A DNA stretch of 64,000 nt from Actinocrispum wychmicini (GTDB lineage Bacteria > Actinomycetota > Actinomycetes > Mycobacteriales > Pseudonocardiaceae): contig NZ_SLWS01000001.1 in NCBI RefSeq assembly GCF_004345645.1, forward strand, positions 790,652-854,651, written 5' to 3'. The notes below the pieces were generated by a model, which was not told the DNA's origin, did no database searches, and saw only the letters and a program-made list of their open reading frames with translations. Shown in pieces: positions 35,175-43,407 of this stretch; positions within the stretch are counted from its first letter, which is position 1, and every line of letters starts with the position of its first letter. The position numbers and the translations under genes are program-made.

Positions 35175-35738
35175 TTACCTGCCGGCCTCCTTGGGATCGG
35201 GGAAGGCGATGAAGCGGGTCAGCACGGTCCGCGCACCCGCGGGGGTGTCCTCGTCCGGCCGTTGAAACCGCTTGAGCAAGTCGAGGTACGCGTCGAAGAA
35301 CTCGGCCAGCTCGTCGAGGCTGACCCGGATCGCTCCCCGCGAGTAGGGCAGCGCGTCCCCCCACGGCCCCAGCGTCTCCCTGGAATCCAGGAACTCGCCG
35401 AAAGTCGCCATGTCCTCGGTCAACCACAGCTGGTTCAACCGCTCCAGTTCGGCGCGCAGCTGTGGCTCCTGCTCGCCGCGCGGCGGGAAGCGCAGGCTCT
35501 TGCGGGCCGGCCGCCACCAACGTTCTTTGCCCTTGGCCAGCTCCGGCGCCTCCTCGACGAGGCCGTGCTCGGCGAGGACGCGCAGGTTGTAGCTGGTGCC
35601 GCCGGTGGTCACGCCGAGTCGGTCGGCCAGCGTCGTCGACGTGGCCTCGCCAAGGCGGCCCAGCTCACGCAGGATGCGCTGGCGCAACGGGTTGGCCAGC
35701 GCCCTGGCCGTGGACAGGTCGACGAAGTCGTCGGGCAT
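35175..35738 (-). CDS. ArsR/HTH_20-type winged-helix regulator
   Basis: The 187-aa protein has an N-terminal winged helix (about 8-75): 'ANPLRQRILRELGRLGEATSTTLADRLGVTTGGTSYNLRVLAEHGLVEEA', typical of the helix_turn_helix 20/ArsR group. The C-terminal helical part (about 85-187) is seen in such regulators of DUF/YdfH type. No metal-binding cysteines, so it is not an arsenic sensor. It precedes the exported hydrolase by 84 bp and is divergent from the 85-aa zinc-ribbon-like ORF. Confidence 0.85.
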   Translation of the reverse strand: MPDDFVDLSTARALANPLRQRILRELGRLGEATSTTLADRLGVTTGGTSYNLRVLAEHGLVEEAPELAKGKERWWRPARKSLRFPPRGEQEPQLRAELERLNQLWLTEDMATFGEFLDSRETLGPWGDALPYSRGAIRVSLDELAEFFDAYLDLLKRFQRPDEDTPAGARTVLTRFIAFPDPKEAGR

Positions 35739-35833
35739 GGTTGCACGATAATTGATGCATCACTTCTCGTGCAACTAGGCCGTCCTCGATCGTCGCACAG
35801 CGCGCGACCCGGTTCGGTTGTCATACTGGGCTG

Positions 35834-36091
35834 ATGGCAGAGACGATCGTTGAGCCGTGCCCGGACTGCGGGTCCGACGGCATCCCCATCCTGTACGGGC
35901 TGCCCACCTACTACGCGCAGGTGGCCGCCGATGAGGGGAAGATCCGTCTGGCCGGCTGTGTCGTCCGCGGGCCGGACCAGCAGCAGTGGGTGTGCACCGC
36001 GGACGAAAGGCACGAGTGGACGAACGGGCCGCGTTGGCTGGCCGTGATCGACGCCATCTTCGACGACTACGAGAACAGGTCCCGTTCGTAG
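35834..36091 (+). CDS. Small protein of unknown function with one C-x2-C pair
   Basis: The 85-aa product starts MAETIVEPCPDCGSDG (a C-x-x-C knuckle), then 'ILYGLPTYYAQVAADEGKIRLAGCVVRGPDQQQWVCTADERHEW'. The four cysteines at roughly 9, 12, 42 and 54 could bind one zinc. A TATACTGG-like stretch precedes ATG 35834, suggesting a leaderless or short-leader transcript. No known family recognised; small actinobacterial zinc-ribbon-like proteins of this kind are common. Confidence 0.7.
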   Translation: MAETIVEPCPDCGSDGIPILYGLPTYYAQVAADEGKIRLAGCVVRGPDQQQWVCTADERHEWTNGPRWLAVIDAIFDDYENRSRS

Positions 36092-36111
36092 CGAGCCGTC
36101 CTTAGTGGACG

Positions 36112-37098
36112 TCAGTCCGTGCGGGCGCGGCTGGGTGCGACCCGGTCCGGTTCGTTGGGCTGTTTGGGATACACCGGTGGCCAGGGCGCGTCCATCAGGC
36201 CGGCGGCCATGTCCCGCTCGTGCATCGCCAGCAACGGTTCCAGCGACTGGGGGTGGGCGTTTATCTCCGCCCACGGGTCGCCCAGGGCCGCCAGCCGGCC
36301 CGGAACCGACGCCAGGTCAAGGGAATCCGGTGTCACGTCGTCGAATTCGTCCCAGGACAGCGGGGTGGAGACCGGGCCGGTGACCCGGTCGCGGACCGAC
36401 CACGCGCCGAACACGGTTTTGTGCGGCGCGTTCTGGTTGTAGTCGACGAAGATCCGCTTGCCGCGCTCCTCTTTCCACCAGGCGGCGGTGATCAGGTCCG
36501 GTCGTCGGCGTTCCAGTTCCCGTGCGACGGCCACCGCCGCCGCGCGCACCTGGTAGGAGTCCCATCGGGGCTGCAGGCGCATGTAGACGTGCAGTCCGCG
36601 CTTTCCGGTGGTCTTCGGGTACGCCACCAGGCCCAGTTCGGAGAGCAGTGCTCTCAGTTCGTGGGCCGCCTTGACGGCCTGGGCGAACCCGGTTCCTGGT
36701 TGCGGGTCGAGATCCAGGCGGAGTTCGTCCGCGTACTCCGGGGTGTCGGCGAGGAACGGCCACACGTGGAAGCCGAGGCACGCCAGGTTCACCGCCCACG
36801 CCACGTGCGCCAGGTCGGCGATCACGAGCGCTCGTGACGGTGTTCCGTTGACGGTCGACACGGTCGTGGTGACCAGCCAGTCCGGGATGGTGTCCGGGAC
36901 CCGTTTCTGGAAGAACGACGGTCCGCCGGCGCCGCGCGGGAACCGTTGCATCAGCACCGGCCGCCCGCCCATCGTGCGCATCAGCGGCTCGGCCACCGCG
37001 AGGTAGTACTCCACCAGGTCGAGTTTGGTCTCCCCGCGAGAAGGGAAGAACACCTTGTCCGGGCTGGAAATGGCGACGTCATGCCCGGCGACCAGCAC
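36112..37098 (-). CDS. Stand-alone LigD-type polymerase (PolD/primase-polymerase) domain protein
   Basis: The 328-aa product corresponds to the polymerase domain of LigD used in bacterial non-homologous end joining. It has 'ISSPDKVFFPSRGETKLDLVEYYL' (N-terminal LigD motif), the metal-binding D-x-D in 'LRLDLDPQPG', 'TTGKRGLHVYMRL' and 'RIFVDYNQNAPHKTVF'. Neither a ligase domain, a nuclease domain nor Ku is encoded beside it, so it is a split polymerase as in many actinobacteria. GTG 37098 was chosen over TTG 37107 because GGTAGG is 9 bp upstream. It is divergent from a WYL regulator across a palindrome. Confidence 0.88.
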   Translation of the reverse strand: MLVAGHDVAISSPDKVFFPSRGETKLDLVEYYLAVAEPLMRTMGGRPVLMQRFPRGAGGPSFFQKRVPDTIPDWLVTTTVSTVNGTPSRALVIADLAHVAWAVNLACLGFHVWPFLADTPEYADELRLDLDPQPGTGFAQAVKAAHELRALLSELGLVAYPKTTGKRGLHVYMRLQPRWDSYQVRAAAVAVARELERRRPDLITAAWWKEERGKRIFVDYNQNAPHKTVFGAWSVRDRVTGPVSTPLSWDEFDDVTPDSLDLASVPGRLAALGDPWAEINAHPQSLEPLLAMHERDMAAGLMDAPWPPVYPKQPNEPDRVAPSRARTD

Positions 37099-37117
37099 AA
37101 ACGTCAACCTACCCCGC

Positions 37118-37134
37118 CTGACAGGAACTGTCAG
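37118..37134. promoter_or_regulatory. Palindromic operator between the LigD polymerase and WYL regulator genes
   Basis: CTGACAG - GAA - CTGTCAG is a perfect 7-bp inverted repeat with a 3-bp spacer. It is centred 28 bp upstream of the polymerase start and 32 bp upstream of the WYL start. By position it is the probable operator of the WYL regulator, controlling itself and the polymerase gene. Confidence 0.7.
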
Positions 37135-37157
37135 TCTCTCGATGCAGAATTGACCCT

Positions 37158-38126
37158 GTGCGAGCGAGCCGGTTGTTGTCCGCCCTCCTGCTGTTGCAGG
37201 CCCGGGGCCGGATGACCGCGCAGGAGCTCGCCGACGAGTTGGAGGTCTCGGTCCGGACCGTCTACCGGGACGTGGAGTCGCTCAGCGCCGCCGGGGTGCC
37301 GGTGTACGCCGACCGTGGCCCGGCCGGCGGCTACCGGCTGCTGGCCGGCTACCGGACCCGGCTGACCGGGATGACCACGGCCGAGGCCGAGTCGCTGTTC
37401 CTGGCCGGCATGCCCGACCAGGCCGCCGAACTGGGTCTTGGCCAGGTCCTGGCGGCCGCCCAGCTGAAGCTGCTCGCCGCGTTGCCGCCGGAACTGCGGG
37501 ACCGGGCCGACTCGATCCGTTCGCGGTTCCTGCTGGACGCGCCCGGCTGGTTCCGGGAGCAGGCTTCGCCGCCGCTGCTGGCCCCGGTCGCCGCCGCGGT
37601 GTGGGAGCAGCACCGGATCGCCGTGCGCTACCGGCGGTGGAACTCCTCCGAGGTGGACCGGGTGCTGGAGCCGCTCGGCCTGGTGTTGAAGAACGGCACG
37701 TGGTACCTGGTCGCGACGGCGGTCGGCTCGGCCGAACCGCGGACGTTCAGGGTCTCCCGCGTGCTCACCATCGAACAGCGGGAGAGCTTTCTGCGGCCGG
37801 CCGGATTCGACCTGGCCGCGCACTGGGAGACCGCGGCGGAACGGGTCGAGACCACGTTGTGGCGGGGCCGGGCCAAGGTCCGGCTGTCCCCGCACGGCCT
37901 GCGGATGGCGTTCCTGCTGGGGCCGGTCGTCGGCCGGGCGCTGCGGGAGACGGACCACAGTCCGGACGGGGACGGCTGGACCACGGTGACGCTGCCGATC
38001 GAGACCAACCGGCACGCGCTGCACTCGATCCTGCAGCTCGGCCCGGACGCCGAGGTCCTGGAGCCGGTCGAGTTGCGGGAGATGTTCGCGCAGGCCGCAG
38101 CCGAGCTGGCTCGCAGGTACACCTAG
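37158..38126 (+). CDS. HTH-WYL transcriptional regulator
   Basis: The 322-aa protein has an N-terminal DeoR-like winged helix ('RASRLLSALLLLQARGRMTAQELADELEVSVRTVYRDVESLSAAG') followed by a WYL domain with 'VLEPLGLVLKNGTWYLVATA' (W-Y-L motif) and a C-terminal WCX region. WYL proteins sense nucleic acids or small ligands and often control DNA repair or defence genes. It is divergent from the LigD polymerase, consistent with control of DNA repair. It ends with a 4-bp overlap with the convergent lysA gene. Confidence 0.9.
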   Translation: MRASRLLSALLLLQARGRMTAQELADELEVSVRTVYRDVESLSAAGVPVYADRGPAGGYRLLAGYRTRLTGMTTAEAESLFLAGMPDQAAELGLGQVLAAAQLKLLAALPPELRDRADSIRSRFLLDAPGWFREQASPPLLAPVAAAVWEQHRIAVRYRRWNSSEVDRVLEPLGLVLKNGTWYLVATAVGSAEPRTFRVSRVLTIEQRESFLRPAGFDLAAHWETAAERVETTLWRGRAKVRLSPHGLRMAFLLGPVVGRALRETDHSPDGDGWTTVTLPIETNRHALHSILQLGPDAEVLEPVELREMFAQAAAELARRYT

Positions 38127-39445
38127 CCCAGGTCGCGGGCCAGCAGGTCGTCCTCGGTCTCCCGTCGGACAAGCAGGCGGGACTGGCCGTCGCGGACGGC
38201 GACGATCGGCGGCCGGCACACCTGGTTGTAGTTGGAGGCGAGCGAGTGGTGGTACGCGCCGGTCATCGGCACGGCCAGCAGGTCGCCCGCGTGCACGTCG
38301 GTGGGCAACGGCACGTCTTCGGCGATCACGTCGCCCGCCTCGCAGTGCCGCCCGACGACCGTGACCGTCCTCAGTGGAGCGTTCGACTGCCTGCCGGCGA
38401 GCCGGACGCAGTACTTGGCTCCGTACAAGGCGACCCGCATGTTGTCGCTCATCCCGCCGTCGACCGCGACGAAGCCGTTCTTCACGGTCACCACCCGGTA
38501 GAGCGTGATCCCGGCGGGTGCGACGACCGCGCGGCCCGGTTCGATCGTCAGGTGTGGCACGGGAAGCCCGACCGTGGCGGCGGTGTAGCTGACGGCCACC
38601 CGGACGCGTTGCGCGTAGCCGGTCAGGTCGAAGGTGGGCTCGCCGGGCAGGTACGGCACCGCGTGGCCGCCGCCGAGGTCCAGTTCGCGCAGCACGATCC
38701 CGTGGGTGTCCCGGATCTGCCCCATGAACGTCACCATCCGGCGCGCGGCCTCCTCGTAACCGGCCACGGTCGACACCTGTGAGCCGATGTGGCAGTGCAG
38801 GCCGGCCAGCCGCAGGCTCGGCTGCGCCAACACCGCGGCGACGGCCTCGGCGGCGGCACCTCCGCTCAGCGGGAAACCGAACTTCTGGTTGTCCACCCCG
38901 GTCGTGATGGCCTTGTGGGTGTGTCCGTCCACTCCGGGCGTGACCCGGACCAGGACGCGTTGGGGGTAGCGGGCGAGGGCGCCGAGTTGGGCGATCTCGT
39001 CAAGGGAGTCGACCACGATCCGGTCCACCTCGTACGCCAACGCCGCCTTGAGGTCCTCGGGTGTCTTGACGTTGCCGTGCATGAGGATCCGGGTGGCCGG
39101 GAAGCCGACCGACCGGGCCACGGCCAGTTCGCCCGCCGAGCACACGTCCAGCGACAGGCCCTCCTCGGCGACCCACCGCAGCACGGCCTTGCAGGTCAGC
39201 GACTTGCCCGCGTACGCGACCTCCACCTCGGGCAACGCGGTCCGGTAGGCCCGGCAGCGGCGCCTGACCTCGTCCTCGGCCAGGACGTACACGGGCGTGC
39301 CGAACCGCGTGGCGAGTTCGTTCGCGGACACGCCCGCGACGCACAGGCCGTCCGGTCCGATGCTCGTGCCGAGCGGCCAGACGTCCTGGTCCAGCTTGGC
39401 ACGCAACGACTTGCCCATACTTGGCAGTACGTCCGCGAGGGTCAC
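38123..39445 (-). CDS. lysA: Diaminopimelate decarboxylase
   Basis: The 440-aa PLP enzyme converts meso-diaminopimelate to lysine. It has the PLP lysine in 'VAYAGKSLTCKAVLRW' (Lys81), 'GLHCHIGSQVS', 'LDLGGGHAVPYLPGEPT', 'IEPGRAVVAPAGITLY' and the active-site cysteine in 'RHCEAGD'. GTG 39445 was chosen because AAAGGAGG lies a few bases upstream. It is not next to the usual thrA/hom or argS genes and is a somewhat diverged version, so it could be a second copy serving a secondary metabolite or decarboxylating a related substrate; that is an inference. Confidence 0.85.
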   Translation of the reverse strand: MTLADVLPSMGKSLRAKLDQDVWPLGTSIGPDGLCVAGVSANELATRFGTPVYVLAEDEVRRRCRAYRTALPEVEVAYAGKSLTCKAVLRWVAEEGLSLDVCSAGELAVARSVGFPATRILMHGNVKTPEDLKAALAYEVDRIVVDSLDEIAQLGALARYPQRVLVRVTPGVDGHTHKAITTGVDNQKFGFPLSGGAAAEAVAAVLAQPSLRLAGLHCHIGSQVSTVAGYEEAARRMVTFMGQIRDTHGIVLRELDLGGGHAVPYLPGEPTFDLTGYAQRVRVAVSYTAATVGLPVPHLTIEPGRAVVAPAGITLYRVVTVKNGFVAVDGGMSDNMRVALYGAKYCVRLAGRQSNAPLRTVTVVGRHCEAGDVIAEDVPLPTDVHAGDLLAVPMTGAYHHSLASNYNQVCRPPIVAVRDGQSRLLVRRETEDDLLARDLG

Positions 39446-39580
39446 CGTGTCCTCCTTTGTGGTCGGTACGTCAACCACAACGCCGATCCGGCGGCAGAGC
39501 GCCCGGCGCGGACACAGTCATGACGACCATGCGGACCTTGTTAGCGCGATCCTGATGGCGGGGTGGCGTGGGCCACTACG

Positions 39581-40036
39581 TCATCGACTTGTTGGCCGCT
39601 GTTTGTTGGCCGCCGTGTGCCGGACCAGCCCGGCCACCATGTCCGAGGTGATCTTCTGCAACGCCCGCCGGTACACCCAGCCCATCCCCGGCACCTTGCA
39701 CCGGAACGTGGTGTGCCAGTGGATGTCAGTGCCGCCGTTGGCCGCGGACAGGTCGATGATCGCTCGGTAACCCCTAAGGGGGAGCCCTTCGAGCAACTCG
39801 TAGCTGAACCGTTCGTTCTCGACCAGCTCGGCGACCCGTTCCCGCATCTTGTACCTGCCGGTGTGGAAGTTGCGGATGGCGCCGACGCTCTCCGGTTCGG
39901 GTGATCCGGGCCGTTCCAGTACGAACCGTTCGACCGTGCCCCAGGTCGGCCAGGTCGAACCGGCTTTCAGTAGCGCGTAGACCGCGGCCGGCTCGGCATC
40001 GGAGTGGCCACGGGCCGCCAGGCGTTGAAGTCCCAT
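39581..40036 (-). CDS. SRPBCC/polyketide cyclase-like family protein
   Basis: The 151-aa protein has an SRPBCC (START-like) fold: 'RGHSDAEPAAVYALLKAGSTWPTWG' at the N-terminus, then 'VELVENERFSYELLEGLPLRGYRAIIDLSAANGGTDIHWHTTFRCKVPGMGWVYRRAL'. Members bind hydrophobic ligands; function unknown. It is divergent from a TetR regulator, and both starts lie next to a shared palindrome. ATG 40036 was chosen over ATG 40045 because a TACCAT -10 ends 7 bp upstream, giving a leaderless mRNA. Confidence 0.78.
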   Translation of the reverse strand: MGLQRLAARGHSDAEPAAVYALLKAGSTWPTWGTVERFVLERPGSPEPESVGAIRNFHTGRYKMRERVAELVENERFSYELLEGLPLRGYRAIIDLSAANGGTDIHWHTTFRCKVPGMGWVYRRALQKITSDMVAGLVRHTAANKQRPTSR

Positions 40037-40038
40037 GT

Positions 40039-40064
40039 ACCACATGGTACATGTACCATGTGGT
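40039..40064. promoter_or_regulatory. 26-bp perfect palindrome, shared operator of the SRPBCC and TetR genes
   Basis: The sequence is symmetrical without a mismatch about the centre at 40051/40052 (inner 20 bp: ACATGGTACATGTACCATGT). It contains TACCAT on each strand, 7-8 bp before the divergent starts at 40036 (minus) and 40068 (plus). The same element could thus provide both -10 boxes and the TetR operator. Confidence 0.85.
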
Positions 40065-40067
40065 CCA

Positions 40068-40646
40068 GTGAACGCGAAAGAACGCCTGCTTGCCGCCGCC
40101 GTCGACTACGTCGCCGAACACGGGGTCGGCGACCGGAGCCTGCGGCAGATCGCCGGTGCGCTCGGCACCAGCCACCGGATGCTCATCTATCACTTCGGCT
40201 CGAAGGAAGGGCTGCTGGTGGCGATCATCCGGACGGTGGAGGCGCGCCAGTTGGAGATCATGGCCAGCATGGCGGCGGTGCCGGGCGAGTCGCCGGGTGA
40301 CGCGGCCCGGCGCTACTGGCAGGGGCTCGCCAACCCGGCGCTGTGGCCGAACGAGCGGCTCTTCTTCGAGGTGTACGGCCAGGCCCTGCAAGGCCGCCCC
40401 GGAACCACCCACCTCCTGAACGACATCGTCGACTCGTGGGTGAAGCCCCTGACAGCGATGATCGTCTCGCACGGCTTCAGCGAGGCGGACGCCATGGCGC
40501 ACGCCCGCCTCGGCTTGGCCGTCACCCGCGGTCTGCTGCTCGACCTGCTCGCGACGGGGGACCGCGCGGCGACCGACGCGGCGATGGACAAGTTCATCGA
40601 GATGTACGAAGGTCAGCTGCCTGGCCGCGCCAACCCGCTCTCGTAG
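40068..40646 (+). CDS. TetR-family regulator
   Basis: The 192-aa protein has an N-terminal TetR helix-turn-helix ('NAKERLLAAAVDYVAEHGVGDRSLRQIAGALGTSHRMLIYHFGSKEGLLVAII') and a helical ligand-binding C-terminal domain ('LIARLGLAVTRGLLLDLLATG'). The GTG at 40068 directly follows the shared palindrome, so it is very likely autoregulated and controls the divergent SRPBCC gene. The 3' end overlaps the convergent response-regulator gene by 34 bp. Confidence 0.9.
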   Translation: MNAKERLLAAAVDYVAEHGVGDRSLRQIAGALGTSHRMLIYHFGSKEGLLVAIIRTVEARQLEIMASMAAVPGESPGDAARRYWQGLANPALWPNERLFFEVYGQALQGRPGTTHLLNDIVDSWVKPLTAMIVSHGFSEADAMAHARLGLAVTRGLLLDLLATGDRAATDAAMDKFIEMYEGQLPGRANPLS

Positions 40647-41233
40647 GCGAGGACGGCCGCGTGCGTGCGGTCCCTGGCGTTGATCCTGGTGAACAGCCGG
40701 GACACGTACGTCTTGACCGTCGCCAGGGTCAGGTCGAGCTCACGCGCGATCTCCGAGTTCGTCCGGGCCCGCGCGATCAGTTTGAGCAGCCGTACGTCCT
40801 GGTCGGACAGTTCAGGCAGCCGTGCCCCGGGAATGCCGACGGTGTTCAGGAGCCGCCGCGTCACCGACGGCGACAGCAGCGCGCCACCCTCAGCGACCGC
40901 ACGAACGGCCTCGACGACACGCTCCGGCGGCGCGTCTTTCACCAGGAACCCGCTGACCCCGGCCCGCAGTGCCGCGTGCACGTTCTCGTCGTGGTCGAAC
41001 GTGGTGAGGATGAGGACCCGGGACTCGATCCGCCGGGCCGCCGTGATGCCGTCGACACCGGGCATCTGGATGTCGAGCAGAACCACGTCCGGCCGGTCGA
41101 CCCGGGCCGCGCTGATCGCTTCCTCGCCGCTGGCCACCGCGCCCACCACGGTCATGTCCGGCTCACTGTCGATGATCATCCGCAAACCCATGCGCGCGAT
41201 TGGCGAGTCGTCGCAGATCAGTACGGTGATCAC
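40613..41233 (-). CDS. NarL-type response regulator
   Basis: The 206-aa protein has a receiver domain with phospho-acceptor Asp54 in 'VVLLDIQMPG', supporting residues D8/D9 and 'LVKDA', and a LuxR-type HTH C-terminus ('LSDQDVRLLKLIARARTNSEIARELDLTLATVKTYVSRLFTRI'). It is encoded after its cognate histidine kinase with a 4-bp overlap. Target genes are unknown; none of the neighbours is an obvious exporter. Confidence 0.92.
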   Translation of the reverse strand: MITVLICDDSPIARMGLRMIIDSEPDMTVVGAVASGEEAISAARVDRPDVVLLDIQMPGVDGITAARRIESRVLILTTFDHDENVHAALRAGVSGFLVKDAPPERVVEAVRAVAEGGALLSPSVTRRLLNTVGIPGARLPELSDQDVRLLKLIARARTNSEIARELDLTLATVKTYVSRLFTRINARDRTHAAVLAYESGLARPGS

Positions 41234-42189
41234 GCCGGGAACACCGCCCGCACCGACCAGCCGCCGTCGGGAGCTGGACCGGCCGTCAGCTCACCGCCGG
41301 CGAGGCAGGCCCGTTCGCGCATCCCTTTCAGACCGTGCCCGAACTCCGCCGACCCACCGCATCCGTCGTCGTCGACGCGGACCTCCACCACGTTCGGCAG
41401 GTAGCGGACGTACACCCGAGCAGTCGCCGGTCCCGCGTGCCGCAGCACGTTCGTCAACGACTCCTGGACGATCCGGTAGGTCGCCAGGTCCACGTCCAGC
41501 GGCAGCACCCTGGCCTCCCCGCTGATGGTGACCTGGACCGGCAGCCCGGTCCTGCGGATCCGATCGACCAAAGTGGACAGATTGGCGAGGGTCGGTCCGC
41601 GCAACGAGTCGACCAGCGCCCTGGTCTCGGCCATGCCCTGCCGGCCGGCCTGTTCGATCTCGGCGAGCACCGCGACGGCCGCGGCCGGATCGGTTCGCGC
41701 GGCCCGGCGCCCGCCACCGGCGAGGATCACCATGCCGCTCATCGTGTGCGCCAGCATGTCGTGCAGTTCCCGCGCGATCCGCGTGCGTTCCTCGGCCGTT
41801 GCCTGTGTCCTGGCCTGATCCTGCAGAACCCGGTGGTACAGGCCGAGAGCCCAGGCTGAGCCGAGGTAGCCCACCATGGTCACCACGGCGAGCATGACGC
41901 CGCCTTGGGATTTCTCCTCGGTAACCGGCACCATCGCGGCCAGCACCGCCACTGCGACGACGATCACCGCGACACCGGTGATGTTGGCGTGCCGGCGCGG
42001 GGCATAGGCCGGCACGCCGTACAGCGCGATCCACGCGACGAACACCAGCCCCAGCCCCGAGTCGAGATGCCAGAAGACCGACGCCACCAGGGCGGGCGCG
42101 ATCGTCGCGAGCACCAGGACCGGACGCCGGCGCCGCCAGATCAACGGCACACACCCCAGGACCATGGCACCCAAAGCGAGCCAGGACAT
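41230..42189 (-). CDS. Sensor histidine kinase (HisKA_3 type)
   Basis: The 319-aa kinase has an N-terminal membrane region of four to five hydrophobic helices (about 1-120), the HisKA_3 dimerisation helix with phospho-acceptor histidine in 'RIARELHDMLAHTMSGMVI' (near 141), and a HATPase domain with 'VRVDDDGCGGSAEFGHGLKGMRERACLAGG' (G1/G2 boxes) near the C-terminus. It signals to the overlapping NarL-type regulator. No extracellular sensor domain is visible, so the stimulus may be membrane-derived. Confidence 0.93.
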   Translation of the reverse strand: MSWLALGAMVLGCVPLIWRRRRPVLVLATIAPALVASVFWHLDSGLGLVFVAWIALYGVPAYAPRRHANITGVAVIVVAVAVLAAMVPVTEEKSQGGVMLAVVTMVGYLGSAWALGLYHRVLQDQARTQATAEERTRIARELHDMLAHTMSGMVILAGGGRRAARTDPAAAVAVLAEIEQAGRQGMAETRALVDSLRGPTLANLSTLVDRIRRTGLPVQVTISGEARVLPLDVDLATYRIVQESLTNVLRHAGPATARVYVRYLPNVVEVRVDDDGCGGSAEFGHGLKGMRERACLAGGELTAGPAPDGGWSVRAVFPA

Positions 42190-42287
42190 GCCGCAACGCT
42201 AGGTCGATCGGCCGCGGTTGACTTCCGGGAGATACCCGGGTCGATCACCGGCCCGACCCTGAGGCGGCATGGCCGCCCGACCCGGTG

Positions 42288-43331
42288 TCAGGGCTGGGAA
42301 CGGATGTCCAGGTCCGGGATGAACGGCAGCTGCGGCCAGACCGACCGGTCGTACAGGTTGTACGGGTGGTGCGGTTCGGGCTTGCTCAGTTCGGTGAGCT
42401 CGTCGTGCGGCACGTCGAAGTCCAGTGCGCCGAGGTTGTCGTCGAGTTGCTTGCGGGTGCTGGCGCCGATGATCGTGGACGTCACCGTCGGGCGGTTCGC
42501 CACCCAGTTCAGCGCCGCCTGGGCCGGCGTGCACCCGACCTCGCCGGCCACTTTCACCAGCTGGTCGAGGATGGCCCACTTCTGGTCGCCGTGCCGCTGG
42601 CGCCGGAAGTGCTCGAACCGGGTGAAGCGACCGTCGCCGCTGAGCCTGCCGTCCTCGGCCCGGGTGTACTTGCCGGTCAGGAAGCCGCCGCCGAGCGGGG
42701 ACCACGGGATCAGGCCCATGCCCATGTCCCGCATGGCGGGCACGTGTTCCCGTTCGATGTTGCGCTCGACCAGTGAGTACTCCATCTGCAGCGCGTTCAC
42801 CGGCTCGAGGCCGCGGCTGACGGCCAGGGTGTGCGCCTTGGCCGCGTACCACGCGGGCACGTCGCTGAAGCCGACCGCGCGGACCTTCCCGGCGCGCACC
42901 AGGGTGTCGAGAGTGGACACGATCTCCTCGACCGGGGTGTACGTGTCCCAGAAGTGCAACCAGTACAGGTCGATGTAGTCGGTGCCCAGCCGGCGCAGGG
43001 AGGTGTCCAGCGACCGCAGGATGTTCTTGCGGCCGTTGCCCCAGCCGTTCGGGTCGGTGGCGTCGACCGCGCCGGTGAACTTGGTCGCCAGCACGATCCG
43101 CTCGCGCGACCCGGTCTCGGCGAGGAACTTCCCCAGCAGTTCCTCGCTGGCGCCACCGGCGTAGTTGACGGCCGAGTCGACGAAGTTGCCGCCCCACTCC
43201 AGGTAGCGCTGGAAGATCGCGCGGGACGTGTCCTCGTCGCTGCCCCAGTCGGGCGCGCCGAACGTCATCGTGCCCAGGGCGAGCGGGGAGACTCGCAGAC
43301 CTGTGCGGCCCAGCAGGTGGTAGTGCGTCAT
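42288..43331 (-). CDS. Aldo/keto reductase
   Basis: The 347-aa NADPH-dependent oxidoreductase has the AKR tetrad Asp52, Tyr57, Lys84 and His126 ('FVDSAVNYAGG', 'LATKF', 'YWLHFWDT'), and C-terminal cofactor residues in 'IIGASTRKQLDDNLGAL'. It reduces aldehydes or ketones; substrate unknown. It is divergent from a TetR gene across a 76-bp intergenic region with a palindrome, so it is likely the TetR target. Confidence 0.92.
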   Translation of the reverse strand: MTHYHLLGRTGLRVSPLALGTMTFGAPDWGSDEDTSRAIFQRYLEWGGNFVDSAVNYAGGASEELLGKFLAETGSRERIVLATKFTGAVDATDPNGWGNGRKNILRSLDTSLRRLGTDYIDLYWLHFWDTYTPVEEIVSTLDTLVRAGKVRAVGFSDVPAWYAAKAHTLAVSRGLEPVNALQMEYSLVERNIEREHVPAMRDMGMGLIPWSPLGGGFLTGKYTRAEDGRLSGDGRFTRFEHFRRQRHGDQKWAILDQLVKVAGEVGCTPAQAALNWVANRPTVTSTIIGASTRKQLDDNLGALDFDVPHDELTELSKPEPHHPYNLYDRSVWPQLPFIPDLDIRSQP

Positions 43332-43392
43332 GACCTGACCTTCGCCGAGGGTGAACCTACAATCGGGGGAACCGTGCCGATATCCCACGATA

Positions 43393-43406
43393 CGGAGGAT
43401 CCTCCG
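43393..43406. promoter_or_regulatory. 14-bp palindrome at the TetR start (probable TetR operator)
   Basis: CGGAGGATCCTCCG is perfectly symmetrical. It covers the Shine-Dalgarno of the TetR gene (GGAGGA, 8 bp before TTG 43408) and lies between the two divergent genes. Binding would block TetR translation initiation or transcription and the AKR promoter, the classic autoregulatory layout. Confidence 0.6.
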
Positions 43407-43407
43407 G

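Noticed and set aside
33718..35520. 600-codon reverse ORF overlapping the exported hydrolase
   Set aside because: Different frame of the same strand, no recognisable domain; the 449-aa hydrolase has signal peptide, catalytic motif and RBS.
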